The notes below the pieces were generated by a model. The model did not search any database. It saw nothing but the letters and a program-made list of their open reading frames with translations, and had not been told where the DNA came from. Below are positions 48,075-55,251 of a stretch of 55,251 nt of DNA, in pieces (the first letter of the stretch is position 1; every line of letters begins with the position of its first letter). The position numbers and the translations under genes were made by a program. The DNA is from Rhodospirillaceae bacterium (lineage in GTDB: Bacteria > Pseudomonadota > Alphaproteobacteria > Rhodospirillales > Rhodospirillaceae), in assembly GCA_018666155.1 (NCBI GenBank), contig JABJAH010000052.1:1-55251 (forward strand). Direction: 5' to 3'.

Positions 48075-50147
48075 TCAACCTTCAATGTTCGAGAAGTCCG
48101 CAACTTGGTCCATGGACTGGCCGATTCGGGCCAATAAATTGAGATTGGCAGACCGCACCTTCGCGTCATCAGCGTTAACCGTGACCTTGTCAAAGAATAC
48201 ATCGAGCGGCTGGCGTAACGCCGCGAGAGCCGACATAGCGCCGGAGAAATCCTCTTCAGACAAGGCGGCCTTAACGTCTGCTTCAATGCCGCCCAAGCTG
48301 CTCGCTAAACTTTGGGCGTCACCTTTCTCCAACACAGCCGCGTCGAACTCGCCCGTGAAGGATGCCTTTTCTTTCTTCTCTTCAATCCGCACGATATTGG
48401 CCGCGCGTTTGTATGCGGTCAGTAGGTTCGAGCCATCATCACTGCCCAAGAACTTTGCCAGGGCATCTACGCGCGCCATCAACCGGACCAGATCATCTTC
48501 GCCGCCGACCGCAAACACGGCTGCAATCAAGTCATGCCTGACGCCGCGATCCTTGAGATAAACCTTAAGACGGTCAGCGAAGAACGTTAGAAGATCAGAA
48601 ACCACCGTATCTTTGTCGGCTTTTAGCACGGTGCCATACCCGCTGAAGGCTGTGGCTAGGACATCGGCCAACGGCAGGCGCAGGTTATTTTCAAGAATAA
48701 GCCGGATCACACCCAGAGCCGCCCGCCTTAGAGCATACGGATCTTTTGAGCCTGTCGGCTTTTGATCGATGCCAAAAAAGCCGACGAGGGTGTCGATCTT
48801 ATCCCCAAGCGCAACGCACACGCTGACTGGGGCTGACGGACAATCATCGGACGGGCCAAGCGGGGAATAATGTTCCGCGATGGCATCACAAACGGCACCA
48901 GACTCCTTGTCTTGCTCCGCGTAATAACGGCCCATAAGTCCCTGCAGATCAGGAAATTCGGCGACCATTCCGGTCGAGAGGTCGGCCTTAGACAAATGCG
49001 CCGCGCGACGTACGTCTGCACCGTCGGCGTTACCAAGTTTTTCAGCCAATGACGCGGACAACGCTTCGAGACGTTCGACTTTATCTCGAACGGTTCCTAG
49101 ATCAGCCTGGAAGACGCGTTCGCTAAGTTTATCAACGCGGCTCGCCAGTTTTTCTTGGCGGTCCTGATCCCAGAAGAACTTAGCATCCGAGAGACGCGCC
49201 CGCAGTACGCGTTCATTCCCCGCGACAATCGCTTTGCCACCATCCGGTGTTTCTATGTTCGCAACCAAAGCGTAGCGATTTGAAAATGCACCGGTGCCGG
49301 TTTCCAACGCAAAATACTTCTGGTGCTTGCGCATAGCCGAGGTGAGAACTTCAGGTGGAACATCCATGAAGGCGTCGTCGATCGTTCCCAACAAAGGGAC
49401 AGGCCACTCTACGAGGCCAGTCACTTCGTCTAGCAAGCCTGAGTCGTCTGGAATCGACAGCCCTTCCGCCTGAGCCAACGCCGCGATGCCATCAGCAATC
49501 AAAGCGCGGCGACGGTCCTGATCGATCACAACTTTTGCCGCTTCGAGCTTCTGCGCATAGTCGTCAAAGCCAGAAACCGCGAACCCTGCGGGTGCGAGAA
49601 AACGATGCCCGAGAGTCTCGTTACCAGCCGAAACACCGGCGTAGGACACCGGCACCACCGCACCGTCAAACAGGCAAAGAATGCCGTGAAGCGGCCGGAC
49701 CCAGCGGGTATCGCCGGAGCCCCAGCGCATGGATTTCGGCCACGGCAAAGCAGCGAAAGCAGCCTCGATAACGTCTTTGAGAACGTCGGCCGCAGGGCGC
49801 CCCTTGCGCTCAATCACAGCGAAATAGAACTGACCCTTGGGTAGCTCACGCACCTCAGCCTCATCGACGGACGCAAGCCCGTTGGCTTTGAGAAATCCTT
49901 CGATCGCCTTCTCGGGCGCACCAACGCCGGGGCCTTTACGCTCGTCGGTCACGTCTGGCTGAGCCGTCGGAAGATCATCGACCACAACGGTCAAACGACG
50001 CGGCCCCGCAAACGCATCTAGACGTCCATAACTAAGACCCGCCGCTTTAAAGCCATCTGCAAGCAGTCGTTTTAAATCACCAGCCGCACGGGACTGCATG
50101 CGCGCTGGAATCTCTTCGGAAAGAAGTTCGAGAAGAAGCTCTGCCAT
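48075..50147 (-). CDS. glyS: Glycyl-tRNA synthetase beta subunit
   Basis: The 690-residue beta chain of the alpha2beta2 bacterial enzyme that charges tRNA-Gly. It begins [18 protein letters not shown]. It has [31 protein letters not shown] in the B3/B4-like part and an HD-like region ([30 protein letters not shown]). It ends with the helical anticodon-binding domain ([23 protein letters not shown]). It follows glyQ by 3 nt with a GGGAGGG ribosome site, so the pair is one operon. Confidence 0.97.
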   Translation of the reverse strand: MAELLLELLSEEIPARMQSRAAGDLKRLLADGFKAAGLSYGRLDAFAGPRRLTVVVDDLPTAQPDVTDERKGPGVGAPEKAIEGFLKANGLASVDEAEVRELPKGQFYFAVIERKGRPAADVLKDVIEAAFAALPWPKSMRWGSGDTRWVRPLHGILCLFDGAVVPVSYAGVSAGNETLGHRFLAPAGFAVSGFDDYAQKLEAAKVVIDQDRRRALIADGIAALAQAEGLSIPDDSGLLDEVTGLVEWPVPLLGTIDDAFMDVPPEVLTSAMRKHQKYFALETGTGAFSNRYALVANIETPDGGKAIVAGNERVLRARLSDAKFFWDQDRQEKLASRVDKLSERVFQADLGTVRDKVERLEALSASLAEKLGNADGADVRRAAHLSKADLSTGMVAEFPDLQGLMGRYYAEQDKESGAVCDAIAEHYSPLGPSDDCPSAPVSVCVALGDKIDTLVGFFGIDQKPTGSKDPYALRRAALGVIRLILENNLRLPLADVLATAFSGYGTVLKADKDTVVSDLLTFFADRLKVYLKDRGVRHDLIAAVFAVGGEDDLVRLMARVDALAKFLGSDDGSNLLTAYKRAANIVRIEEKKEKASFTGEFDAAVLEKGDAQSLASSLGGIEADVKAALSEEDFSGAMSALAALRQPLDVFFDKVTVNADDAKVRSANLNLLARIGQSMDQVADFSNIEG

Positions 50148-50150
50148 GGC

Positions 50151-51035
50151 CTAGCCCTCCCCGTCGGAACTTTGGCTTTCCAGCCAAACTTCACAACAGG
50201 ATTTGGCAAGAGCCCGGACACGTCCAATATACGCCGCACGCTCGGTCACACTGATGACGCCACGCGCATCAAGCAGGTTAAAGGCATGGCTCGCTTTGAT
50301 GCAGTGATCGTAGGCCGGTAAAGCCAGGTTGTTGCTGAGCAAAGACTGGCATTCCGTTTCTGAGTCCGCAAAGTGACGCAACAGCATGTCTGTGTTGGCG
50401 TGTTCAAAGTTGTGGGCGGAATATTCGCGCTCGGCCTGCAAAAAGATGTCGCCGTACGTCACGCCCTCGTCATTGAACGCCAAGTCGTAAACCCGCTCTA
50501 CACCCTGGACGTACATCGCCAACCGTTCGAGGCCGTAGGTCAGTTCAACCGCCACCGGAGAACAATCGATGCCACCCACTTGTTGGAAGTAGGTGAACTG
50601 GGTGACTTCCATGCCGTCACACCACACTTCCCAGCCCAGCCCCCACGCTCCGAGCGTCGGACTTTCCCAATCATCTTCAACAAAGCGAATGTCGTGGGCG
50701 AGCGCATCAATACCGATGGTCTTTAGGCTTTCGAGGTAGAGGCCTTGCGCATCCTCGGGGGACGGCTTGAGGATCACTTGAAACTGATAATAGTGCTGCA
50801 GCCGATTTGGGTTCTCGCCATACCGGCCATCGGTGGGCCGGCGCGATGGTTGCACGTAGGCGGCTTTCCACGGCTTCGGGCCGAGCGCCCGTAGGGTCGT
50901 CGCCGGATGAAACGTACCGGCACCCATCTCCATATCGTAGGGCTGGAGAATGACGCAGCCCTGCTCTGCCCAGAACGACTGAAGCTTGAGAATAAGGCCC
51001 TGAAAACTGGGCGCCTGAGTGTGCGCGGCCGCCAT
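50151..51035 (-). CDS. glyQ: Glycyl-tRNA synthetase alpha subunit
   Basis: The 294-residue class II catalytic alpha chain. [42 protein letters not shown] and [36 protein letters not shown] hold the ATP and glycine sites, followed by [27 protein letters not shown] (motif 3). It works with the beta chain encoded just downstream. Upstream is a 127-nt leader with a hairpin and no T-box features. Confidence 0.97.
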   Translation of the reverse strand: MAAAHTQAPSFQGLILKLQSFWAEQGCVILQPYDMEMGAGTFHPATTLRALGPKPWKAAYVQPSRRPTDGRYGENPNRLQHYYQFQVILKPSPEDAQGLYLESLKTIGIDALAHDIRFVEDDWESPTLGAWGLGWEVWCDGMEVTQFTYFQQVGGIDCSPVAVELTYGLERLAMYVQGVERVYDLAFNDEGVTYGDIFLQAEREYSAHNFEHANTDMLLRHFADSETECQSLLSNNLALPAYDHCIKASHAFNLLDARGVISVTERAAYIGRVRALAKSCCEVWLESQSSDGEG

Positions 51036-51065
51036 GGATAAATTCCACTAGGAGTTAACGAAACA

Positions 51066-51085
51066 CGAGAGGCGAAAACCCCTCG
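51066..51085 (-). terminator. Hairpin between the zinc-ribbon gene and glyQ, possible weak terminator
   Basis: A stem CGAGAGG/CCCCTCG with one A-C mismatch closes a six-base A-rich loop. On the minus strand it is followed by a moderate T-rich run (TGTTTCGTT). It sits 30 nt before glyQ and may separate glyQS from the upstream protease block or act as a leader element. Weak support. Confidence 0.3.
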
Positions 51086-51162
51086 GGCGGCGCAAGCTAC
51101 TCGCCGATTCGGCTGGAATCAAGGATTCCCGCCTTAAGAAGCAACACCGGTAGAAGCCTCTT

Positions 51163-51435
51163 CTACTTCTGCATCGGGCAATCTTTAGCGGCACGCCCGC
51201 ACCCAGGGTTTAGACCTGCCGCCACGTAGGCCCCGCAAGCTGGGCACGCCGTGAGGTCCTCGACCGTATCGGCAGCCTGCGCCGCAGCCTCTTGAGCCGC
51301 TTTTTGGGCTTTATCGACCCGCGGTTTCGGTTTTGGATCTCCGCCCGTAAGCAGGTTTATTTTTCGATAGACCCACCAAACGGCAGCAATCATGACGACG
51401 GTGAACAGAAGCTTCGACAGGCTGAATCCGAACAT
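51163..51435 (-). CDS. Small membrane-anchored zinc-ribbon-like protein
   Basis: A 90-residue protein. One N-terminal membrane helix (about 5-24: LSKLLFTVVMIAAVWWVYRKI) precedes a Lys/Ala-rich linker. A C-terminal cysteine cluster, CPACGAYVAAGLNPGCGRAAKDCP, could bind one zinc. It resembles short membrane proteins of the PP0621 type found near glyQ in related bacteria. Function unknown. It starts 13 nt downstream of the sohB-like gene. A short hairpin (GTAGAAG-CCT-CTTCTAC, 51150-51166) overlaps its stop. Confidence 0.75.
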   Translation of the reverse strand: MFGFSLSKLLFTVVMIAAVWWVYRKINLLTGGDPKPKPRVDKAQKAAQEAAAQAADTVEDLTACPACGAYVAAGLNPGCGRAAKDCPMQK

Positions 51436-51448
51436 TTCTTATTCTGCC

Positions 51449-52318
51449 CTAGAGCCCGAAGCGCGCCCACAGGGCACGCTCCTCGGCTACGGCTAAGAGA
51501 TCACTCGACCAATTGTGGGTCGCCAACATGTCAGCCCCACCAAAACGGCGCTGCAACCAGCCACCTGGCCGCTGCACGGGCATAAACCGAACTTTCTCAC
51601 CCAGCTTCTCGCGCAGGACTGAGCGCATTTCACCGAGACCATCGACCAAACCTTTTTTGATCGCACGCTCACCGGTCCAGACATCGCCATTGAACAGAGT
51701 CTTATCAGCCCCTTTGAGCTTGTCGCCCCGGCGCGCCTTTACGTAAGCTTTAAACTGGCCGTGAATATCTTTTTGCAACTCAAGTAGACGTGTCACATCG
51801 TCCGGGTTCTCCGCCTTAAACGGATCAAGCATGCTTTTGTTGTCGCCCTGAGCATAGACGCGGCGCTCAACGCCTATTTTCTCGAGCAGATCGGGAAAAC
51901 CGAATGTCGCCGCAATGACACCGACAGACCCAACAATCGACATCGGATCGGCGTAAATCTCGTCAGCTGAACAGGCAAGCCAATAGCCGCCGGACGCCGC
52001 AACATCTTCGGTAAAGGCGTAAACCGGTATTTCTTTTTCTTCGGATAGTTGTCTGATGCGGCCCGCAATGAGCGCGGATTGAACAGGTGATCCTCCGGGC
52101 GAATTGATTTGCAGCGCAACAGCACTCACACCGCGTTTGCCGAAAGCGCGGCGCAGCGGCATCTCAAGTGAAGCCAAATTCAAACTGCGACGACCTATGC
52201 CAGACGACATGCCGATAGCACCGTTGAGCTTCACAACGCTTACCAGCGGTGCGCTGCCGCGAACCATCGACCCGCCGAAACGGGCCGCAAACTCATTAAA
52301 ACGATCAATCATTGCCAT
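51449..52318 (-). CDS. S49 family peptidase (SohB/SppA-like)
   Basis: A roughly 289-residue membrane-associated serine protease of the signal-peptide-peptidase group. The Ser-Lys dyad is Ser109 (DVAASGGYWLACSADEIYADP) and Lys161 (GDNKSMLDPF); the 52-residue gap matches B. subtilis SppA (Ser147/Lys199). LQINSPGGSP forms the conserved loop. No convincing N-terminal transmembrane helix or signal is seen, unlike E. coli SohB. The frame begins at a GTG (52324), and I chose the ATG two codons in. It lies 30 nt downstream of the methyltransferase gene. Confidence 0.9.
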   Translation of the reverse strand: MAMIDRFNEFAARFGGSMVRGSAPLVSVVKLNGAIGMSSGIGRRSLNLASLEMPLRRAFGKRGVSAVALQINSPGGSPVQSALIAGRIRQLSEEKEIPVYAFTEDVAASGGYWLACSADEIYADPMSIVGSVGVIAATFGFPDLLEKIGVERRVYAQGDNKSMLDPFKAENPDDVTRLLELQKDIHGQFKAYVKARRGDKLKGADKTLFNGDVWTGERAIKKGLVDGLGEMRSVLREKLGEKVRFMPVQRPGGWLQRRFGGADMLATHNWSSDLLAVAEERALWARFGL

Positions 52319-52349
52319 GGGCACACCATAGACGTCAGAACCCCATAGG

Positions 52350-53099
52350 TTAAGGGAGGAACTTCAAGGCCGCGCCATCACGCAAGATCGCGTCGGCCTC
52401 GGCTGTATAGGAGTCATCTTCCGTATGGAGAATGAGTCCCGGACATAGGGTCGCTGGAGATTTGCGGCCTTTCAGCGCGGTCACGATCACCCGTTTTGCT
52501 GCCGTATTCACCTTTGGCCAAATTGGGATCACCACAATTGAGCCGCAGCCGGACAGAGCCTGAATAATATCTGCCAGCCGTTCGGCACGATGAATGATGG
52601 AAAACAATCCGCCCTGTCGCAGCAAGGACAAGCATTGCGCGATCCAAGACGGCAACGATAAATCTGTGACCGCGTGAGTGCTGTCTTGGCCAGGCCGAGA
52701 CGGTACTGTGCCCGCCTCGAAGAACGGCGGATTGGTCATCACCGCATCAAACGACGCCGCCCAGTCCTTGGGTGGAACGGCCAAATTCCCGGTTACGATC
52801 TCTGCCCGTTTTGCAAAGTCATTTTCGTCAGCGCCACGTCGTGCCAAATCGGCGAATGGCCCGTGCTGTTCAAGGCCAACGCCACGGACAGTGTCTAATC
52901 GAGAAAGCAGGCAGAACAGCGCGCCACCAGTACCACACCCAACATCCAATACAGTCGCACTGGGAGGTAGGGTGATAGACGCCGCCAACAAGATTGGGTC
53001 GACAGCAACGCGATAGCCCTCTTGAGGCTGAACGATCTTTACGCGCCCACCCAGGAGCAAGTCGGTGGTTGTGCTAGACCCTTTTTCTTGAGGGGTCAT
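52350..53099 (-). CDS. TrmN6-like tRNA1(Val) adenine-37 N6-methyltransferase
   Basis: A 249-residue SAM-dependent methyltransferase of the YfiC/TrmN6 group, which methylates A37 of a valine tRNA in E. coli. Motif I is DVGCGTGGA (52-60), and the N6-adenine motif NPPF is at 123-126 (VMTNPPFFEAG). The N-terminal LLLGGRVKIVQPQEGYRVAVDPILLAASI is typical of the family. Its ATG overlaps the DUF2007 stop (ATGA), implying coupled translation. The exact target RNA is inferred from family. Confidence 0.87.
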   Translation of the reverse strand: MTPQEKGSSTTTDLLLGGRVKIVQPQEGYRVAVDPILLAASITLPPSATVLDVGCGTGGALFCLLSRLDTVRGVGLEQHGPFADLARRGADENDFAKRAEIVTGNLAVPPKDWAASFDAVMTNPPFFEAGTVPSRPGQDSTHAVTDLSLPSWIAQCLSLLRQGGLFSIIHRAERLADIIQALSGCGSIVVIPIWPKVNTAAKRVIVTALKGRKSPATLCPGLILHTEDDSYTAEADAILRDGAALKFLP

Positions 53100-53311
53100 T
53101 GCACATGATCAGGGCAAAGTGCGCGCGCCACCTCTGCCGCGGGGTCAAAATCTTCGGTGCGTACCATCAGACGCCGGGGGAAAGAGTCGATACCGGCGTA
53201 TATGCTGGCAATGTCACCATCAAACTCAAAAGCCTCAATGCCTTCAGCAGACAAAGCCGCCTTGAGGGCAGAAATAACAACGATATCGGTCGTACGTAAA
53301 AGCTCTTTCAT
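53096..53311 (-). CDS. DUF2007 family small protein
   Basis: A 71-residue protein starting MKELLRTTDIVVISALKAALSAEGIEAF, with DGDIASIYAGIDSFPRRLMV, the pattern of DUF2007 (putative signal-transducing ferredoxin-like domain). The frame is open to 53422, but the 37 extra residues are not family-like, so 53311 is chosen. It overlaps the methyltransferase gene by 4 nt. It is divergent from the prenyl synthase gene, an arrangement I recall as common in Alphaproteobacteria. Function unknown. Confidence 0.85.
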   Translation of the reverse strand: MKELLRTTDIVVISALKAALSAEGIEAFEFDGDIASIYAGIDSFPRRLMVRTEDFDPAAEVARALCPDHVQ

Positions 53312-53454
53312 AGTCTGTACGGTGAGGCTTACAGCCAAAAATGGCAAGCCCCGGCGCCCGCGGTTCGCTTGCCCCACCTGAGCGAGGCCCTTATGCTTCG
53401 AGGAACACGCGCCGAATGGCATGGAACAGCACGAAGACAGAAGGGCGACCTCAC

Positions 53455-54474
53455 GTGGCGACTATCGTTCAGTTGGACAACAGACGAGCCGGGCCGGTTG
53501 AGCCGCTTGATGCGCTGATCGCGCTCGTTGAAGACGATCTTAAGGCGGTCAATCAAACGATCGTCGATCGGATGCACAGCCCCGTCGCTCTGATTCCGCA
53601 ACTGGCCGGACATATTGTAGCGGCCGGCGGCAAGCGCCTGCGCCCCCTGCTCACGCTCGCCGCAGCAAAACTCTGCGGCTATACAGAGAAACGCCACATC
53701 AAGTTGGCGACCTGTGTTGAATTCATTCATACGGCGACACTGCTGCACGATGACGTTGTCGATGACAGCGAGTTACGCCGCGGGCAATCCAGCGCCAACG
53801 CGCTATGGGGCAATCAACCGAGTGTTTTGGTCGGCGACTTTTTGTTCAGCCGCGCCTTTGAGCTGATGGTCGAAGACGGATCACTCAAAGTGTTGGGAAT
53901 TCTGTCTCGGGCGTCGTCGATTATCGCTGAAGGTGAAGTCCACCAGCTGATGACCACCAACGATACGGAAACCAGCGAAGCCCAGTACCTTGAAGTGGTG
54001 CAAGCGAAGACGGCGGAGTTGTTTGCCGCCGCATCACGCATTGGTGCCGTCGTCGCCGACCGCCCTAATGTCGAAGAAGAAGCGTTGCAGGTTTACGGAC
54101 TCAATCTCGGCATTGCGTTTCAACTCATTGATGATGTGCTCGACTATTCGGCGAAGCAGGCCGAACTGGGCAAAACGATTGGTGATGACTTCCGTGAAGG
54201 AAAGATAACCCTGCCCGTCATTCTCGCGTTCCGGCGCGGTGACGATGAGGAGCGCGCGTTCTGGCATCGATGCCTGCATGACCTTGAGCAGGGCGACGAG
54301 GAACTGGCGCACGCCCTCAGCCTGATGGAAAAGCACGGCAGCCTCACGGACTCAATTCATCGCGCTCAGCACTACGGAGATGTGGCCCGCGATGCCCTCG
54401 GCATTTTCCCAGATAGCCCGGTCAAAACCGTGCTGATCGACATCATCGATTTCTGCATTAAGCGGGCCTATTAG
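53455..54474 (+). CDS. ispB: Polyprenyl diphosphate synthase (octaprenyl/decaprenyl type)
   Basis: Builds the long isoprenoid tail of ubiquinone from IPP and a short allylic diphosphate. About 339 residues. The first aspartate-rich motif is DDVVDD (99-104, in LLHDDVVDDSELRRG) and the second DDVLD (226-230, in QLIDDVLDYSA); KRLRPLLTLAAAKLCGY is the conserved N-terminal helix. I chose the GTG at 53455 (VATIVQLDNRR) with AAGGG upstream. ATG 53416, preceded by GAGGA, is the alternative, and the frame is open to 53341. Chain length cannot be read with certainty. Confidence 0.93.
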   Translation: MATIVQLDNRRAGPVEPLDALIALVEDDLKAVNQTIVDRMHSPVALIPQLAGHIVAAGGKRLRPLLTLAAAKLCGYTEKRHIKLATCVEFIHTATLLHDDVVDDSELRRGQSSANALWGNQPSVLVGDFLFSRAFELMVEDGSLKVLGILSRASSIIAEGEVHQLMTTNDTETSEAQYLEVVQAKTAELFAAASRIGAVVADRPNVEEEALQVYGLNLGIAFQLIDDVLDYSAKQAELGKTIGDDFREGKITLPVILAFRRGDDEERAFWHRCLHDLEQGDEELAHALSLMEKHGSLTDSIHRAQHYGDVARDALGIFPDSPVKTVLIDIIDFCIKRAY

Positions 54475-54570
54475 ACCAAGCGCTAGGGCCCTGCTTGCAC
54501 CTAGGGCAAGCCAGCGGTATAAGCCGGACCGCGCCGCAGCGCCCATGATATAAGGGGCACGGCGATAGGA

Positions 54571-54647
54571 CGGAGTGTAGCTCAGCCTGGTAGAGCACTG
54601 CCTTCGGGAGGCAGGGGCCGGAAGTTCGAATCTTCTCACTCCGACCA
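54571..54647 (+). tRNA. tRNA-Pro(CGG)
   Basis: The acceptor CGGAGTG pairs with CACTCCG, and the C at position 1 is typical of bacterial tRNA-Pro. The anticodon stem CTGCC/GGCAG has loop TTCGGGA with anticodon CGG. The T arm is GGAAG-TTCGAAT-CTTCT, followed by discriminator A and an encoded CCA. An excisionase-like gene starts less than 400 nt downstream, so its 3' end is a candidate integration site. Confidence 0.95.
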
Positions 54648-54734
54648 AACATTCCAATGACTTAGCTCTATGTCATTTCCCAACAATAAATTTCCCCCAC
54701 TCTATCCCCACACAAGCACCTCATCAACGCAGTT

Positions 54735-55034
54735 TTACTTTACAACAGAGCTGTCAGGTCCAGGATCGGATGTACTTCGCCTAATCCTTGCCTCTATCCA
54801 ATCTTGGATATCTGAGAGCCGGTATCTAATAGAGCGATTAGAAATGCGCACGAACAGTGGTCCACCTCCCCGCACTCTCCAGTTCTGAAGAGTCCTCGGG
54901 GATAGCCCAAGATACTCTGCGGCTATATTTTCGTTTACGAGGCTCTGCATGGGAGCCTGGGGTTTTGATTCAGATCTAACGTTCACGTCGGTTTCTCCTA
55001 AGCTTTTCTTGAAGGCGTGTTGCCAGGAGTTCAT
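54735..55034 (-). CDS. AlpA/excisionase-like HTH DNA-binding protein
   Basis: A 99-residue protein. A disordered N-terminus is followed by a MerR-like winged HTH of the HTH_17/AlpA type: LVNENIAAEYLGLSPRTLQNWRVRGGGPLFVRISNRSIRYRLSDIQDWIEAR (about 32-83). Such proteins act as excisionases or activators of integrase genes in prophages and integrative islands. A start at Met29 is also possible. It lies on the minus strand facing tRNA-Pro, at the window edge, with AT-rich flanks unlike the core genes to its left. No integrase is visible within the window. Confidence 0.75.
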   Translation of the reverse strand: MNSWQHAFKKSLGETDVNVRSESKPQAPMQSLVNENIAAEYLGLSPRTLQNWRVRGGGPLFVRISNRSIRYRLSDIQDWIEARIRRSTSDPGPDSSVVK

Positions 55035-55081
55035 CGATAACGTGCCGTATGATTATAGTGGTTGGGTCAAATCATTGACGG

Positions 55082-55189
55082 TGAGAGTTTGTACAAATGC
55101 ACGACAGCTATTCGGCTCTCTTCTCTAGCGCTAACTCGGGAGAATTTGGCCCGCACCCAATGTGCAGAAAACAAACTCTGAAACTCTCA
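55082..55189. repeat. Spaced inverted repeats upstream of the AlpA-like gene
   Basis: TGAGAGTTTGT (55082-55092) has two inverted partners: ACAAACTCT (55171-55179, 9 bp perfect) and AAACTCTCA (55181-55189, 9 bp perfect). They lie 50-155 nt ahead of the AlpA-like start in a stretch without a gene (55035-55251). They could be binding sites for the HTH protein or a recombinase; this is only suggestive. Confidence 0.4.
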
Positions 55190-55251
55190 TTGTTCGCCGA
55201 ATTATTAATAACCTAAATATCGACTTCGAGGGGGGGTAGGCATGGACCACC

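Noticed and set aside
51036..51162. T-box leader ahead of glyQ
   Set aside because: The 127-nt leader has a hairpin but no T-box core sequence; T-boxes are not expected in Proteobacteria.
54480..54570. Hairpin GCTTGC-N7-GCAAGC after the prenyl synthase as terminator
   Set aside because: The stem is only 6 bp and is followed by a GC-rich stretch rather than a T-run.

Overview
The window looks like a chromosomal segment of an alphaproteobacterium, most likely a free-living, probably marine member near Rhodospirillales. The clues are the split glycyl-tRNA synthetase (glyQ + glyS) beside ppdK, the sohB-like / trmN6-like / DUF2007 / octaprenyl synthase block ending at tRNA-Pro, a two-gene methionine synthase, an Atm1-type ABC exporter, and several small alphaproteobacterial families (DUF6356, DUF1499). 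This taxonomic call is inference from gene content; no 16S rRNA is present. Most of the window is core metabolism. The accessory-looking spots are about 7.3-9.8 kb, 12.2-13.5 kb and the extreme right end.

Left part (0.2-9.8 kb): glmU-glmS make UDP-GlcNAc precursors. tRNA-Val(CAC) follows, then an ArsC-type low-molecular-weight phosphatase and a 1005-residue membrane-anchored coiled-coil protein with a TipN-like layout. Next come a phage-type S24 (CI/LexA-like) regulator with an operator-like dyad over its promoter, two small ORFs, a DUF6356 protein and an Lrp/AsnC regulator.

Middle-left (9.8-22.7 kb): an Atm1-like exporter; an acidic repeat protein with one EF-hand loop whose natural start is separated from the body by an 8-bp tandem duplication (frameshift); gabD with an AhpD-like protein; DUF1499; the split metH pair overlapping by ATGA; an orphan soluble PAS histidine kinase with a membrane protein; and a VanZ-like protein.

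Middle (22.8-34.7 kb): tRNA-Asp(GTC), a thiolase, an unusual exported CpcT/CpeT-NAD(P)-binding fusion, a two-gene exported operon including a Tat-targeted NmrA-like protein, a serine beta-lactamase-like hydrolase, and a beta-oxidation operon (FadB-like, SDR, DmdC-like acyl-CoA dehydrogenase). A Kv-type potassium channel and a GST follow.

Right part (34.7-55.2 kb): an exported alpha/beta hydrolase, a dihydroorotase-like enzyme, asnB with three glycosyltransferases (surface polysaccharide), ygfZ with a third exported NmrA-like protein, then ppdK carrying an N-terminal YdaS/Cro-like HTH domain, with a dense cluster of GTAAG/CTTAC half-sites upstream. glyS-glyQ, a zinc-ribbon membrane protein, a sohB-like protease, a trmN6-like methyltransferase, DUF2007, the octaprenyl synthase and tRNA-Pro(CGG) follow. 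An AlpA/excisionase-like HTH gene just past the tRNA suggests the edge of an integrated element.

The best candidates for something new are the HTH-PPDK fusion with its putative operator array, the CpcT/CpeT-SDR fusion together with its two exported NmrA-like relatives, and the 8-bp tandem repeat that switches the reading frame of the EF-hand repeat protein.
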